Shown in pieces: positions 21,801-31,899 of a stretch of DNA of 64,000 nucleotides. Source of the stretch: an uncultured Burkholderiales bacterium (lineage in GTDB: Bacteria > Pseudomonadota > Gammaproteobacteria > Burkholderiales > Burkholderiaceae_C); contig CAIRBP010000112.1 in NCBI GenBank assembly GCA_903876885.1, positions 1 through 64,000 on the forward strand, written 5' to 3'. Below the pieces are notes generated by a model that was not told the origin of the DNA, did no database searches, and saw only the letters and a program-made list of their open reading frames with translations. Every line of letters begins with the position of its first letter. Position 1 is the stretch's first letter. The translations under genes and the position numbers were made by a program.

Positions 21801-22434
21801 CCCTTGAGGCATCGGCAAGCTCCTCACCAATATCCATTCTTAACGCGCGCCACAATTCTGATTGCCATAATTCATCTGGTGCAAGGAGAATAGGTTTACT
21901 AGGATTTTTTAAGTAGGAGTCAGATATCAATTGATCCCGTCCACTAGCCCAGTCCATCAGCCAATCAGCTCTGTAGTTTTGATAGCCGTCGAATACATCT
22001 GCTATTTGCCCGGCTAATTGGTATAACCTTCTACTATCGATAACGTCTCCGAGGTATCTTTTAAGAGGTGAAAATGCTTCCTTATCGATTAACGAAGGTA
22101 ATATTTTGTATAAACGCCAAGTTAGATTTTTTTTATCAAACGGCATATGAACAGGTATTTGGATATCACTAAGTATGGTTCTGTAAATACTCCATAAGTA
22201 GCTACTCGGGAGTTCTATCCTAGTGGCTGCGCATATTCCAAATACATCATCACTAGCTAAAGACATTTCTAACCAGTGTTTCATGCCGTTGTTTTGAACC
22301 AAAATTATCTCTGGACTCAACACTGGCAATCGATAAGCTTTTATAACTTGAATTAACAAATGTCGTAAATCTTCCAATCGGTTGCCATGTATAACCATGA
22401 AACCAGGAGCAAAAGATTCTGTTTGCGTGTTCAT
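18889..22434 (-). CDS. recC: Exodeoxyribonuclease V subunit gamma; start re-called to ATG at 22434
   Basis: FMVIHGNRLEDLRHLLIQVIKAYRLPVLSPEIILVQNNGMKHWLEM; LGMNDGDFPRQ; 4-nt overlap with recB. The longer ORF start at 22500 overlaps the upstream gene. Confidence 0.94.
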   Translation of the reverse strand: MNTQTESFAPGFMVIHGNRLEDLRHLLIQVIKAYRLPVLSPEIILVQNNGMKHWLEMSLASDDVFGICAATRIELPSSYLWSIYRTILSDIQIPVHMPFDKKNLTWRLYKILPSLIDKEAFSPLKRYLGDVIDSRRLYQLAGQIADVFDGYQNYRADWLMDWASGRDQLISDSYLKNPSKPILLAPDELWQSELWRALRMDIGEELADASRASVHAQFLKKMDSVVNEFKRTKKKPVGVPSRVVIFGISSLPPQVIEAFAKLGQICQVFMFVQNPCQTYWGDIVDGHELLRSLNKRRQSTRISDMHMSSHPLLASWGKQGRDYFHLLDDFDNLEDYKGDLEKALSRVDVFVDPLSANENTASESSTSSNQLRSVQSFILNLTPIPEEMNKLEKEADDQSIEFVSAHSAQREVEILHDQLHAWFDHDSSLAPENVMVMVPDMETFLPRIRAVFGRFKLGDERYIPFSVADVTSKESPVVRALTQLLATPTNKISVLDWMDLFEVDAVCEKFELSNLEVEQLRAWCLSAGVRWGLDKDHRVQNGVDSELADVDQNTWAFGVKRLLLGYALGHGQSWEGTLACSGVTGLDGPLLSKLLNWLDAIQILNTELSQDHTSGEWVVIFKRLLDTFFKACDDAQERLLIKVFEPLESWERICFECKLDSPISLNVVRDYWLNQLEDIGLQQRFFGGGVQFGTLMPMRSIPFKIICLLGMNDGDFPRQTSSRDFDLMPKHWRTGDRSRREDDRYLFLEALLCARQKLYVSWQGRSARDNSEKPPSVLVSQLIDYLNAVWHSPVKPINHPLQPFSVQYFSGRKDLFTYDKDWEVTQPRGSLQEGSDSIKNLKELTETDNLILESIEVSELHRLLRNPVEIFFRSRLNIYLDKLNDKIQDAEPFSLNNLEEFNIANELLMGNDLEIGLENLSLSGRLPLAAYGVKVKNDLGEKVENVLAQKSDWIDAYPQTSDALVLQVDLGNAVVKGILSNLQSRVNSTTKELEYLQIDQRVGAVSEKKRGLQIARGHIVIKLWVNHLLGCAHGLNLKSLQIGSDAQIIFDALEPTKAQEILRKWILIYSDAWLRPLPVACKTSLAWLHSDLFNQRVKVEEINKELEDPHEIAEEIFDPPSPPKDGPQGERKDSLYLMRAFSGYEDLREELPDLARSLYSDLIDAASIVKTSIVETRKERE

Positions 22435-22471
22435 GAAAATGTGAATATTACTTTTTGCGAACGATCTACAA

Positions 22472-23380
22472 CTACGCTGCCGCGTAGATACCACCAACAA
22501 TTAGTGCGAACGCAACCGCATGAAACAACTCAGGGCCCTCGCCGAGCAAAACACTTGACATCACCGCTGTAAATAGGGGCGATAGGTTTGCAAAAAAACC
22601 AGCGATATTAGTCCCAACTCGAGCAATACCAAGTCCCCAACAACGGTAGGCAGCTATTGCGGGTCCAAGGGAAGCAAATAATAAAGCAGCCAAGAGTACC
22701 CAACTATATTCAATATGCGCAGACGTTAAGGACCACTCTGCAGTAGTGAATAACGAACTCCATCCTAATCCCATTACGATCTGAGCCATCAAAAAGAGTT
22801 TCCAGTCGCCTCTAATTTCTGGTGGATCTGCATGAGCGCCCGATAAAAGCCAACTGTACCAAGACCAAGACAGAACGGCAATCAACACATAAACGTCTCC
22901 AATAACCCAGTGCAAACTCAAGACCTGCGTAAGGTCTCCCCGGCACAAAACAAGCAGTACGCCTGTAATTGAAAGCACTGCTCCCAGGCATTGGCGAAGT
23001 CTTAATTTTTGCTTAAAGAAAAGCACCCCTAAAGTCATCATTACAACTGGAGTTATTGAGCCCACCAAAGTAACGTTAATAGCTGAGGAGGTATGTAGGG
23101 CAAGGTATTGAAGGCTATTAAAACTGCCCACTCCAAGCAAACCGAGCAATGCATAACGTCTCCAGTGCACCCACAGCAAGCTACCCTTGAACAAGAGTTT
23201 GTAGGTGAAGGGTAGTAAGAACATGAAAGCAAACACCCACCTCAAGGCATTTAATGTCAGGGGGGGCACCATGCCGCTGACAAACCTTCCCATCACGGCA
23301 TTGCCCGCCCAAAGAAGGGGGGGTACCGTTAAAAGCGCAGCAGTGCTAATACTGATCGGAGATTTTAGGGAGGAGCTCAA
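22472..23380 (-). CDS. DMT-superfamily (EamA) transporter
   Basis: About 10 hydrophobic segments; PPLLWAGNAVMGRFVSGMVPPLTLNALRW. Confidence 0.9.
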   Translation of the reverse strand: MSSSLKSPISISTAALLTVPPLLWAGNAVMGRFVSGMVPPLTLNALRWVFAFMFLLPFTYKLLFKGSLLWVHWRRYALLGLLGVGSFNSLQYLALHTSSAINVTLVGSITPVVMMTLGVLFFKQKLRLRQCLGAVLSITGVLLVLCRGDLTQVLSLHWVIGDVYVLIAVLSWSWYSWLLSGAHADPPEIRGDWKLFLMAQIVMGLGWSSLFTTAEWSLTSAHIEYSWVLLAALLFASLGPAIAAYRCWGLGIARVGTNIAGFFANLSPLFTAVMSSVLLGEGPELFHAVAFALIVGGIYAAA

Positions 23381-23671
23381 TGGAGTTGGAAAAGTGTGTT
23401 TGGTTGTGCGAAGGGCGAGAAAAACGGAGTATCTAAAATGGGTAAAAAAGAACTAGTTCCACACACTCTCCAATTTGCGCATACACTGCACGGCTAAACT
23501 GGGGTTTGGCGGGGAACTAGAATCAAACGCCTATTTAAGTATAGATGATCGAGAAGTATTCTTTAAGATTTCTATACTAACAAAACCACTGTATTCTTTG
23601 TGCGCAGTTATTGCGTCGAGATTTTTAATGATTAGAAATAAATTAAGCCAACTTTAAACCTAGGAGTATCA

Positions 23672-24655
23672 ATGTCAAAAGCAGTCATTATCGATAAAAA
23701 CGGCGGTCCAAGTGAGATGAAAATTGTCGACGTTAAGGTGGGTGAACCCGGTGCAGGCGAGATCAAAATCGCACATAAAGCCGTGGGACTAAACTACATC
23801 GATGTGTACCAACGCGCAGGACTTTATCAACTCCCCTTGCCACTGTCTATGGGCATGGAGGGCTCTGGCATCATTACAGCCGTAGGCACAGGCGTTACAC
23901 ATCTAAAGGTAGGTGACCGTGCTGCGTACGCAAGCAATCCGCCTGGAAGCTACTGCGAAGAGCGCGTAATGCCAGCTAAGTGTGTTGTAAAGCTACCCGA
24001 TGCAATCTCCTTTGAGACAGGCGCTGCAATGATGCTGAAAGGTCTTACTGCCGAATACCTACTCAAACGTACGCAACCCCAAGGCGGATTACACAAAGGA
24101 GATTATGTACTCTTTCACGCAGCAGCAGGCGGAGTTGGCTTGATTGCTTGCCAATGGGCACGTGCTCTAGGCTACCAACTCATTGGCACAGCAGGTAGTG
24201 ACGCTAAGTGCGAGCTAGCCAAGACCAACGGTGCCGCGTTCACAATCAATTACTCAAAAGAAGACTTTGCGTTACGCGTGAAAGAAATAACAGGTGGCAA
24301 GGGCGTTAAAGTCGTTTATGACTCAGTGGGTAAAGATACTTGGGAGAAATCTCTTGAGTGTATTTCTCCGCTTGGCCTGTTTGTTAGCTTTGGTAATGCC
24401 TCAGGTCCTGTCCCGCCCATTGCGCCCGGCATCTTAGCCGCTAAAGGATCCTTATACATGACGCGTCAAACGCTCTTTACTCATTTATCCACTCGTGAAA
24501 GCACTCAAGAGATGGCAGATGATCTCTTTGACGCGGTAATCACGGGTAAAGTGCATATCCGGATTGATCAAACTTATAAACTTGAAGATGTTCAACAAGC
24601 TCATATTGATCTTGAGGCTAGAAAAACTACCGGCTGTACAATTTTGACACTCTAA
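23672..24655 (+). CDS. Quinone oxidoreductase (zinc-independent MDR family)
   Basis: GLNYIDVYQRAGLYQLPLPLSMGMEGSGIITAVG; LFHAAAGGVGLIACQWARALG. Confidence 0.94.
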   Translation: MSKAVIIDKNGGPSEMKIVDVKVGEPGAGEIKIAHKAVGLNYIDVYQRAGLYQLPLPLSMGMEGSGIITAVGTGVTHLKVGDRAAYASNPPGSYCEERVMPAKCVVKLPDAISFETGAAMMLKGLTAEYLLKRTQPQGGLHKGDYVLFHAAAGGVGLIACQWARALGYQLIGTAGSDAKCELAKTNGAAFTINYSKEDFALRVKEITGGKGVKVVYDSVGKDTWEKSLECISPLGLFVSFGNASGPVPPIAPGILAAKGSLYMTRQTLFTHLSTRESTQEMADDLFDAVITGKVHIRIDQTYKLEDVQQAHIDLEARKTTGCTILTL

Positions 24656-24690
24656 GCTTTCATTAAACAAATTAACGGCTGAGCTATAAG

Positions 24691-24735
24691 TAAAAGAGAG
24701 TTTGAACTTGGACTGTTCAAACTCTCTCTTTTATT
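24691..24735. terminator. Bidirectional Rho-independent terminator between convergent quinone oxidoreductase and lspA
   Basis: TAAAAGAGAGTTTGAAC-TTGGACT-GTTCAAACTCTCTCTTTTA: long stem with a 2-nt bulge, A-tract on one side and T-tract on the other. Confidence 0.9.
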
Positions 24736-24756
24736 ACCATAATTTTTAAAGTTCTT

Positions 24757-25260
24757 TTATTTTCTTGATTTTCTAACGCGCAGTAACTCATCCATTAGCA
24801 GACATATTGCACCAAGAGTGATCGCACTATCAGCTAAATTAAAAGCAGGAAAGTGCCAAATTCCCCAGAAGAAATCTAAAAAATCTACTACGTATCCGTA
24901 CAAGATACGGTCTATTACGTTTCCAAGGGCGCCGCCTAAAATACAGGCAAGTGCAAAAGCAAATAATTTTTGACTCGCATGGGACTTCAAAAGAACAGAA
25001 ATAAATACTGCTGCCAAAACGCCAATTGCAGTGAACACCCAGCGTTGCCAGCCACCAGCGGAGGCCATAAAGGAGAAAGCAGCGCCAGTGTTATGGACCC
25101 TAACAATATTAAAGTAGTCTACAAAAACTACCCGCGCCTCACCAAGTTGAAAGTTGCTCATGATGAGCGCTTTGGTGAACTGATCAGCAAGAAAAACAAT
25201 GCCGGCAATGCCAAGCCAGATTGCAAATTTTTGTGATGAAGAAACGCGATTAGAGGCCAT
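24757..25260 (-). CDS. lspA: Lipoprotein signal peptidase II
   Basis: [53 protein letters not shown]. Confidence 0.97.
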   Translation of the reverse strand: MASNRVSSSQKFAIWLGIAGIVFLADQFTKALIMSNFQLGEARVVFVDYFNIVRVHNTGAAFSFMASAGGWQRWVFTAIGVLAAVFISVLLKSHASQKLFAFALACILGGALGNVIDRILYGYVVDFLDFFWGIWHFPAFNLADSAITLGAICLLMDELLRVRKSRK

Positions 25261-25296
25261 TAAAGGGATTTTCTCACTTTAGTATTTTCAGGTTCA

Positions 25297-28257
25297 TCAA
25301 GCAAAGAGTCTTTTCTCGCCCTGTCCAAACAAGTTGCTCACACAACGAGAGCAAAGCGTTGCGTATGTAGGGTTGGCCCCCACATCTTCTGCATAATGCC
25401 AGCAGCGTGCGCATTTGTCTGCGCTCATAACACTAACAAGGATCTGCTCTGTAGATCCGACCTCAATCGAAGCAATGGAGGTAATAAATACAAACTTTAA
25501 GTTGTCTCCCAAAGAGCTGAGCAGATCATAATCAGTTTGCTTTAACGTTAATTGCAGCTTTGCTTGAAGTGAGGAGCCCACACTTCCGCTGCTCCTAAGC
25601 ACTTCAATTTCCTTATTCACCAATTCGCGTATCTCCTTAATGCGCTGCCATTTAACAAGAAGATTAACATCAACATTTGGCAAAGCACAGTAAGTCTGCG
25701 TAAATATGGAGCTACTAACTTGGTCCTTGCTCTTATTAGTAGAGCCCAAATCACCCGCTTCCAATACAGTCCAAGCCTCCTCTGCAGTAAAAGAGAGGAA
25801 AGGCGCCATCCAACGAATCATCGCCTGGGTGATGTGGTACAAAACAGTTTGAGCACTACGCCTTGCAATAGATTTAGGTGCACTGGTGTAAAGGCGATCC
25901 TTTAAGATATCTAAATAAAATGCCCCTAAATCCTCAGAGCAAAAAATTTGAATTTTATTGACAACCGGATGAAACTCATAAACACCGTAATGCCCACCTT
26001 CAAAAACTTTTTTCTCTGGATTCCATACCCCAACAATTTGTTCTTGAAGTTGCTGAGTTCTTGACATTGCGTACCGGTCAATCTCTAGCAAATCTTTAAA
26101 ATCAACACTTTCGTTTTTAAAGTCGAAATCACTGATGTTGGCCATTAAAAATCTGAGTGTATTTCTAATTCGTCTATATGAGTCTACAACTCTAGCCAAA
26201 ATCTTATCGTCAATATTTAAATCCCCAGAGTAATCGGTCGCTGCGACCCAGAGTCTGACAATCTCAGCCCCAAGCTTACCAATCACCTCTTGAGGCGCTA
26301 CGGTGTTGCCCAGACTCTTACTCATTTTTCTGCCCTGACCGTCGGTTGCAAAACCATGGGTCAATAGTCCCTTATAAGGGGCTCTCCCGTAGAGCGCGCA
26401 ACCCAGCAAGAGTGAACTGTGGAACCAACCCCGATGTTGATCGTGACCTTCTAGGTAGAGGTCAGTTTCGGGACCTTCGTCATGATAGGGATTGCGTGGA
26501 TAAACACTTGCGTGTGAGCCCCTGAGAACATGCTCGAATGTTGATCCTGAATCAAACCAAACTTCTAAAATATCTGTGCTCTTTGCATACTCTACTGCCT
26601 TGCCACCAAATTTGTCGGTAATCTCTTCTAGAGTCGTTCGACTCCAGGCCTCAACTCCGCCGCGTTCAATTATTTCAGCTGCAAAATCAATGATTTCAAG
26701 TGTTTTGGGGTGTAATGCACCTGAATCAACTTGAATTAAGAAAGGGATTGGAACACCCCAACTGCGTTGACGGGAAATGCACCAATCGGGACGATTGGCA
26801 ATCATGTCGCGCAAACGTGTGCGCCCATTCTCTGGGTAGAACTCAGTTTGATCAATTGCATTTAAGGCAATTTCTCGCAAAGACTTCGCCGCCTTGTTAC
26901 TAGCGAAAATGCCCTGAGTGGACTCTGTTTCTTTGTCCATTCGAATGAACCACTGCGCAGCAGCCCTATAAATCACCGGCGTCTTGTGCCGCCAGCAATG
27001 AGGGTAACTGTGAGTAATGGTTTTAGTGGCCATCAAACGATTTGCGCTCTTTAGCGTCTCTAAAATAACAGGAACTGCTTTCCAAATATGTTGTCCGCCA
27101 AAAAGAGCGAAATCACTCGCGTAAGTTCCCCCGCCTTGAACCGGATTTAAGATCTCTTTAATCTGCATACCGTGGGATACGCACGAATTAAAGTCGTCAA
27201 CACCGTATGCAGGTGCTGAGTGAACCAAGCCGGTTCCCTCCGTTGCAGTTGCGTACTCAGCCAAGTAAACTGGGGCACGGCGGTCATAAGCTGCATCCAC
27301 CTTACTAAGTGGGTGATGAAACTCAATCATGTCAAGTTTTGCACCTAGCGTTGTAGCAATACTCTTACCGGTTAGCCCCCAACGCTCTAAACAAGATTCA
27401 ACCAAATTCTCAGCAACGATGTACAAACCCTTTTCTGTATCAACCAACGCGTAAGTTATTTCAGGATTTAAATTAATCGCTTGATTTGCGGGGATCGTCC
27501 AAGCGGTTGTTGTCCAAATGACTGCAAAGGCTTCCTTGATCAGGGCGTTCAGACCAAAAGCTTTTGCAAGCCGATCTGGTTGCGCGCACAGGAAAGCTAC
27601 ATCTAGCGTTTCGCTTTTCTTGTCCGCGTACTCAATTTCAAATTCAGCAAGAGAGGAGGCACAGTCAAAACACCAATACACAGGTTTTAGTCCACGGTAA
27701 ACAAAACCGCGCTCAATGACTTTTTTAAACGCACGCAACTCACCTGCTTCGTTCACAAAATCCATAGTTCTATAGGGACGCTCCCAATCCCCTAGTACAC
27801 CTAAGCGTCTAAAGTCTTCTCTTTGCTGATTGATTTGCTCAGTCGCATAAGACCTGGCCTGTACTTGCATCTCATCGCGGTTTAATTTTGTTTTTCTTAG
27901 CTTTTCAATTGCATTCTCAATTGGCAATCCATGACAATCCCAGCCTGGGATGTACTGCGCATCGAAACCTGCCAATTGACGAGATTTAACGATCATGTCC
28001 TTTAGGACTTTGTTCAGAGCGTGTCCAATGTGAATTTGACCGTTGGCATAGGGAGGACCATCATGCAACACAAAAAGTGGTGCGCCAATCCTCGCTACTC
28101 TGAGTCTTTGATAAAGGCCAGCATCAGTCCAGTCTTTAACCCACGCTCCTTCGCGTTTAGGTAAGTCCCCGCGCATTGGAAAGGCTGTGTCAGGTAAGTT
28201 GAGCGATTTACGGTAATCTGGTGTCTGCTCAGAGGAGGTTTTAAGAGAATCTGTCAT
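25297..28257 (-). CDS. ileS: Isoleucyl-tRNA synthetase
   Basis: 986 aa; [31 protein letters not shown]-terminal Cys zinc site. Confidence 0.98.
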   Translation of the reverse strand: MTDSLKTSSEQTPDYRKSLNLPDTAFPMRGDLPKREGAWVKDWTDAGLYQRLRVARIGAPLFVLHDGPPYANGQIHIGHALNKVLKDMIVKSRQLAGFDAQYIPGWDCHGLPIENAIEKLRKTKLNRDEMQVQARSYATEQINQQREDFRRLGVLGDWERPYRTMDFVNEAGELRAFKKVIERGFVYRGLKPVYWCFDCASSLAEFEIEYADKKSETLDVAFLCAQPDRLAKAFGLNALIKEAFAVIWTTTAWTIPANQAINLNPEITYALVDTEKGLYIVAENLVESCLERWGLTGKSIATTLGAKLDMIEFHHPLSKVDAAYDRRAPVYLAEYATATEGTGLVHSAPAYGVDDFNSCVSHGMQIKEILNPVQGGGTYASDFALFGGQHIWKAVPVILETLKSANRLMATKTITHSYPHCWRHKTPVIYRAAAQWFIRMDKETESTQGIFASNKAAKSLREIALNAIDQTEFYPENGRTRLRDMIANRPDWCISRQRSWGVPIPFLIQVDSGALHPKTLEIIDFAAEIIERGGVEAWSRTTLEEITDKFGGKAVEYAKSTDILEVWFDSGSTFEHVLRGSHASVYPRNPYHDEGPETDLYLEGHDQHRGWFHSSLLLGCALYGRAPYKGLLTHGFATDGQGRKMSKSLGNTVAPQEVIGKLGAEIVRLWVAATDYSGDLNIDDKILARVVDSYRRIRNTLRFLMANISDFDFKNESVDFKDLLEIDRYAMSRTQQLQEQIVGVWNPEKKVFEGGHYGVYEFHPVVNKIQIFCSEDLGAFYLDILKDRLYTSAPKSIARRSAQTVLYHITQAMIRWMAPFLSFTAEEAWTVLEAGDLGSTNKSKDQVSSSIFTQTYCALPNVDVNLLVKWQRIKEIRELVNKEIEVLRSSGSVGSSLQAKLQLTLKQTDYDLLSSLGDNLKFVFITSIASIEVGSTEQILVSVMSADKCARCWHYAEDVGANPTYATLCSRCVSNLFGQGEKRLFA

Positions 28258-28403
28258 AAAGTTCGTGTTCGACTACTATTGAATACGATTCAATAATCAA
28301 AGCTTTATAGGTTTAAGTGTTAGAGCGATGATTTTAGTCGAGTTAAGCTTTGACAACTGAGTATTCAGTATTGAGCGCTCGATTTTGGATTTAGTTTAGT
28401 CGT

Positions 28404-29402
28404 TTAACCAGATTTTTTGCGCGATTTAAACCATTCACGAGCATCATGACAGTCTCGTGCAATACCCTCCTTTAAGGAGTCTAGCCCGTCGTATTTAAAC
28501 TCGTCGTGTAGTTTATGCAGTAAATTGACCTGAACAACCCGGCCGTACCCGCCGTTTTGCCCTAACGATTTTGGCCAATCTAGAACGTGGGTTTCAAGAA
28601 GTATCCGCCCACCATTGATATCGTTGGAATCAAGCGTAGGTCTTACACCCAAATTGGCCACTCCAGGCAGTGGCTCCGGCGTTAAGCCGAGCACCTCAAC
28701 GACAAATATACCCTTTGCGGCAGAGCTTGCCCTGGACTGAGACGAACTTAAAAACCGAACATTGAGGGTCCTGCAGTCTAGCTCCCTCCCCAATTGCCTG
28801 CCGTGCACAACGTGACCTGAGATGCTGTAGGGTCGTCCTAGGAGTTGTTCAACTTGCACAAAATCTGCACGTCCTAGAGCATCCCGGACAACGGAGCTTG
28901 AAACGCGCACACCGCCAACTTCGTAACTATTCATGCGGGCGACTTCAAATCCGTGTTCAGAACCTGATTTCATTAAAAAAGCATAGTCTCCCGCCCTTTT
29001 AGCTCCAAACTTAAAGTCGTCTCCTACCAATACGTAATTGGCTCCCAGGCCTTTAACAAGTACATTTTCAACAAAAGCTTCCGGCGATTGAGATGCAAAT
29101 TTTTCGTTAAAGGGCAGCACAACACATTGATCAATTCCGCATGCATCAAGCTCTATCAGCTTATCCCGAAGCGTTGCGATTCTTGCAGGGGCAAGGCTTG
29201 GCTCAGAGCGAATTTTTGCGAAAAAATCCCTCGGATGAGGCTCAAAGGTCAAAACACAACTGGGTACACCTCTGTGGCGAGCCTCGTTGCGGATTAAAGC
29301 TAACATGGCTTGGTGCCCGCGGTGGACTCCGTCAAAGTTGCCAATTGTCAAAGCGCAAGCTTTGGCAATGCCGGGGTGATGAAAGCCTCTAAAAGTAAGC
29401 AT
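28404..29402 (-). CDS. ribF: Bifunctional riboflavin kinase / FAD synthetase
   Basis: LTIGNFDGVHRGHQAML; GANYVLVGDDFKFGAKRAGD; GVANLGVRPT; upstream of ileS. Confidence 0.95.
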   Translation of the reverse strand: MLTFRGFHHPGIAKACALTIGNFDGVHRGHQAMLALIRNEARHRGVPSCVLTFEPHPRDFFAKIRSEPSLAPARIATLRDKLIELDACGIDQCVVLPFNEKFASQSPEAFVENVLVKGLGANYVLVGDDFKFGAKRAGDYAFLMKSGSEHGFEVARMNSYEVGGVRVSSSVVRDALGRADFVQVEQLLGRPYSISGHVVHGRQLGRELDCRTLNVRFLSSSQSRASSAAKGIFVVEVLGLTPEPLPGVANLGVRPTLDSNDINGGRILLETHVLDWPKSLGQNGGYGRVVQVNLLHKLHDEFKYDGLDSLKEGIARDCHDAREWFKSRKKSG

Positions 29403-29529
29403 GTCTTGGGAACGAAAGGTAACAAAAAATAAGGTAAATTTACAAATGTCATAAAAACAAGGTATATTGTCTCAGGTTAGTCATTCAGAAATCGCTTCGT
29501 TGTTAATGTTTAATGATTGGAGATGTTGA

Positions 29530-30087
29530 TTGAAAGTCTTAAAGCTGTCTGCCCAGGGTCTGCCTCAGTCGTGGATCTCACTTGAACAAGCCGTTATCCA
29601 CTATGCGGCTGAGGAGGTTCGTTGGGAGGCAGGCGTGCAAGTCGCTGTGTTTAGAGGCGGATACAACGCAATCACTGGAAAACAATCAACTATCGCCGTC
29701 AACAGCATTATTGGAACAAAAGGCGTTCCGAACATAAACCCCTTTGAGCTCAAGCCAGGACTTACCAACAGCAAACTCTTTGCCAGAGACCAAAACCTCT
29801 GCGCTTATTGCGGAGATCAATTCCACGAAACCGAGTTGACCCGTGAACACATTATTCCTTTTGGACAAAACGGTGTGGATCATTGGATGAACGTCGTGAC
29901 TGCTTGCAAATCATGTAACCACAGAAAAGGCAACAGAACACCCGAGCAGGCCAGAATGCCACTAATTTACGCGCCCTATGTACCTAGCTTGTGGGAAGAT
30001 TTCATACTTCGCAACAGAAGAATCTTGTCCGATCAGATGGATTTTTTAACTGCACATCTGCCGAAGACCTCTCGCTTTTTCATATAG
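29530..30087 (+). CDS. HNH endonuclease family protein (TTG start)
   Basis: CAYCGDQFHETELTREHIIPFGQNGVDHWMNVVTACKSCNHRKGNRTPEQA: CxxC...H...CxxCN HNH motif. Confidence 0.9.
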   Translation: MKVLKLSAQGLPQSWISLEQAVIHYAAEEVRWEAGVQVAVFRGGYNAITGKQSTIAVNSIIGTKGVPNINPFELKPGLTNSKLFARDQNLCAYCGDQFHETELTREHIIPFGQNGVDHWMNVVTACKSCNHRKGNRTPEQARMPLIYAPYVPSLWEDFILRNRRILSDQMDFLTAHLPKTSRFFI

Positions 30088-30104
30088 AACTTAAATAATA
30101 CAAA

Positions 30105-30899
30105 TTAAATTACTAATTTGCTAACGGCTACCCGTCCGTTCGTCCACACAAGGTAACTTGACTCACTGACCTCATGCCAGTGATCTAAATCATCATCAAA
30201 AGGCTCAGAGGCAATAGTGCTTACTGCTCCTGGTTTGACGTGCTTTTGGTGTGTATCAGGCGTTCCATAAAAAAGGCTTGGGGATTTAAGATCGCTTGAG
30301 TGACGATATGCCCAGATTGATTTGCCGTTACTCAATGCAGCTGAAATCCTTAAAGGGTCTGTAGAGTTATTTTTTTCTAAAATATTTTGAATTTTCTCAA
30401 CTGCAAGACTCATGCCCTTGACTGGATCGTCCATGAGTCCCATGGTTAGCGCAAGTAAAAATAATGCTTCGCTATCAGTGGTCCCAAGCCTGTAGGCGTA
30501 AAACTCTTTAGAAATAAGGGATTCAATTTCTCGCCTATGAAGGTGCCAATCACCGATATGGCCGTTGTGCATAAAAGTCCAATTCTCATACGCATAGGGA
30601 TGGCAATTCGTTCTTGAAACACTAGTTCCCGTAGCAGCCCTAACGTGTGCAAAAAATAACTCGCTCTTGATGTGCTTGCTGATTTCTTTTAAATTTTCGT
30701 CATTCCATGCGGGAAGAACATCTTTAAATATTCCAGGGGAGGATCTAGAGCCATACCAAGCAACACCAAAGCCGTCACCGTTGGTGGTCAGCACAGACTT
30801 AGTAGCTTTTAAACTTTGGGAGATGAGGGAGTTCTTTTGTAAAAACAAAAGATTCTCTAAATAGATTGCATTTCCAGCATAAGCTACCCATCGACACAT
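30105..30899 (-). CDS. Class II glutamine amidotransferase domain protein (YafJ-like); start re-called to MCRW
   Basis: MCRWVAYAGN N-terminal nucleophile Cys, THFAHVRAAT-like and HNGHIGDW motifs; ORF start at 30938 would bury the catalytic Cys. Confidence 0.87.
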   Translation of the reverse strand: MCRWVAYAGNAIYLENLLFLQKNSLISQSLKATKSVLTTNGDGFGVAWYGSRSSPGIFKDVLPAWNDENLKEISKHIKSELFFAHVRAATGTSVSRTNCHPYAYENWTFMHNGHIGDWHLHRREIESLISKEFYAYRLGTTDSEALFLLALTMGLMDDPVKGMSLAVEKIQNILEKNNSTDPLRISAALSNGKSIWAYRHSSDLKSPSLFYGTPDTHQKHVKPGAVSTIASEPFDDDLDHWHEVSESSYLVWTNGRVAVSKLVI

Positions 30900-31032
30900 A
30901 TGAGTCCCCCGTGTATTTGCGTAAGATTTTAAACACACTTGTACACGTTTGTACTGGCAAAGAGTTTAATAACTAAGCCTTCTAAGATCAAAATCATGAA
31001 AAAGAATAGGTGAGCTACCGATTACTTAGTAA

Positions 31033-31629
31033 TTAACCCATCTGAGCTAACAAATTCTCGATCGCTCTTGGATAAATAATATGCTCTTGGGTTAAAACTC
31101 TAGCAGCAAGAACTTCCTCAGTATCACCACTTAAAACAGGAACTACCGCTTGCTCCAAAATAGGCCCATGATCAAGCTCGGAGGTTACGCGGTGAACAGT
31201 GGCTCCTGCAAATTGACAACCCATCTCTATTGCGCGAGCATGCGTATGCAACCCAGTAAAAGCCGGCAATAACGAGGGATGAATGTTAATCAACTTATTA
31301 GCATAGTGATCTACAAAATGAGGTGTCAAAATCCTCATAAATCCAGCAAGTACTACCAACACGGGTTGATGGTGATCAATTACTGTGATCAACTCTTTTT
31401 CAAACTCAAGTCTTGGATTATCAAAGGATTTAAATTTTGTATGCTCAACTATCTGTGTCGCAACTCTAAAATCTTTTGCTGTATTGAGCCCCTTTGCGTC
31501 AGCTATATTAGAAATTACACACGTGATTTCTGCATTAAATCTGGACTTCCATTCACGCAGCTCTGAAGCTCTAAGAATGGCTTGCATATTTGATCCGCCG
31601 CCAGAGATGAGAATAACAATATTTTTCAT
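31033..31629 (-). CDS. purN: Phosphoribosylglycinamide formyltransferase
   Basis: VILISGGGSNMQAIL; LAGFMRILTPHFVDHYANKLINIHPSLLPAFTGLHTHARAIEMG. Confidence 0.96.
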   Translation of the reverse strand: MKNIVILISGGGSNMQAILRASELREWKSRFNAEITCVISNIADAKGLNTAKDFRVATQIVEHTKFKSFDNPRLEFEKELITVIDHHQPVLVVLAGFMRILTPHFVDHYANKLINIHPSLLPAFTGLHTHARAIEMGCQFAGATVHRVTSELDHGPILEQAVVPVLSGDTEEVLAARVLTQEHIIYPRAIENLLAQMG

Positions 31630-31899
31630 GTTTAAGAGTTTTATCTATTAAAAGACCAAAGTTATGAATAGATGGAGATATGAATGCCCAATAGAATTTC
31701 TTTTGAAAAACGCAACAAGGGACTTACAATGCAAAGGAGGGTTACTTAATTGTTCTTCTATCTAACTTACAGTTAATTTTAGCCTTCCCGACACTCTAAA
31801 GCAGAGTGGTTTTAAAGTTGATTTTCCAGACAATGAAGTTTGCGCATTAATAACTTTCTTTGGAACTTGAGCTGAGCACAATTCACATTTATATTTCTT

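Noticed and set aside
25297-28257. Apparent possible frameshifts or pseudogenes in long genes (ileS, valS, recB, recC, ftsK)
   Set aside because: All are single uninterrupted ORFs of normal length with intact catalytic motifs.
31792-31808. CACTCT-AAAGC-AGAGTG hairpin plus GTTTT upstream of rsmB
   Set aside because: Only 6 bp, short T-run, and no plus-strand gene immediately upstream to terminate.
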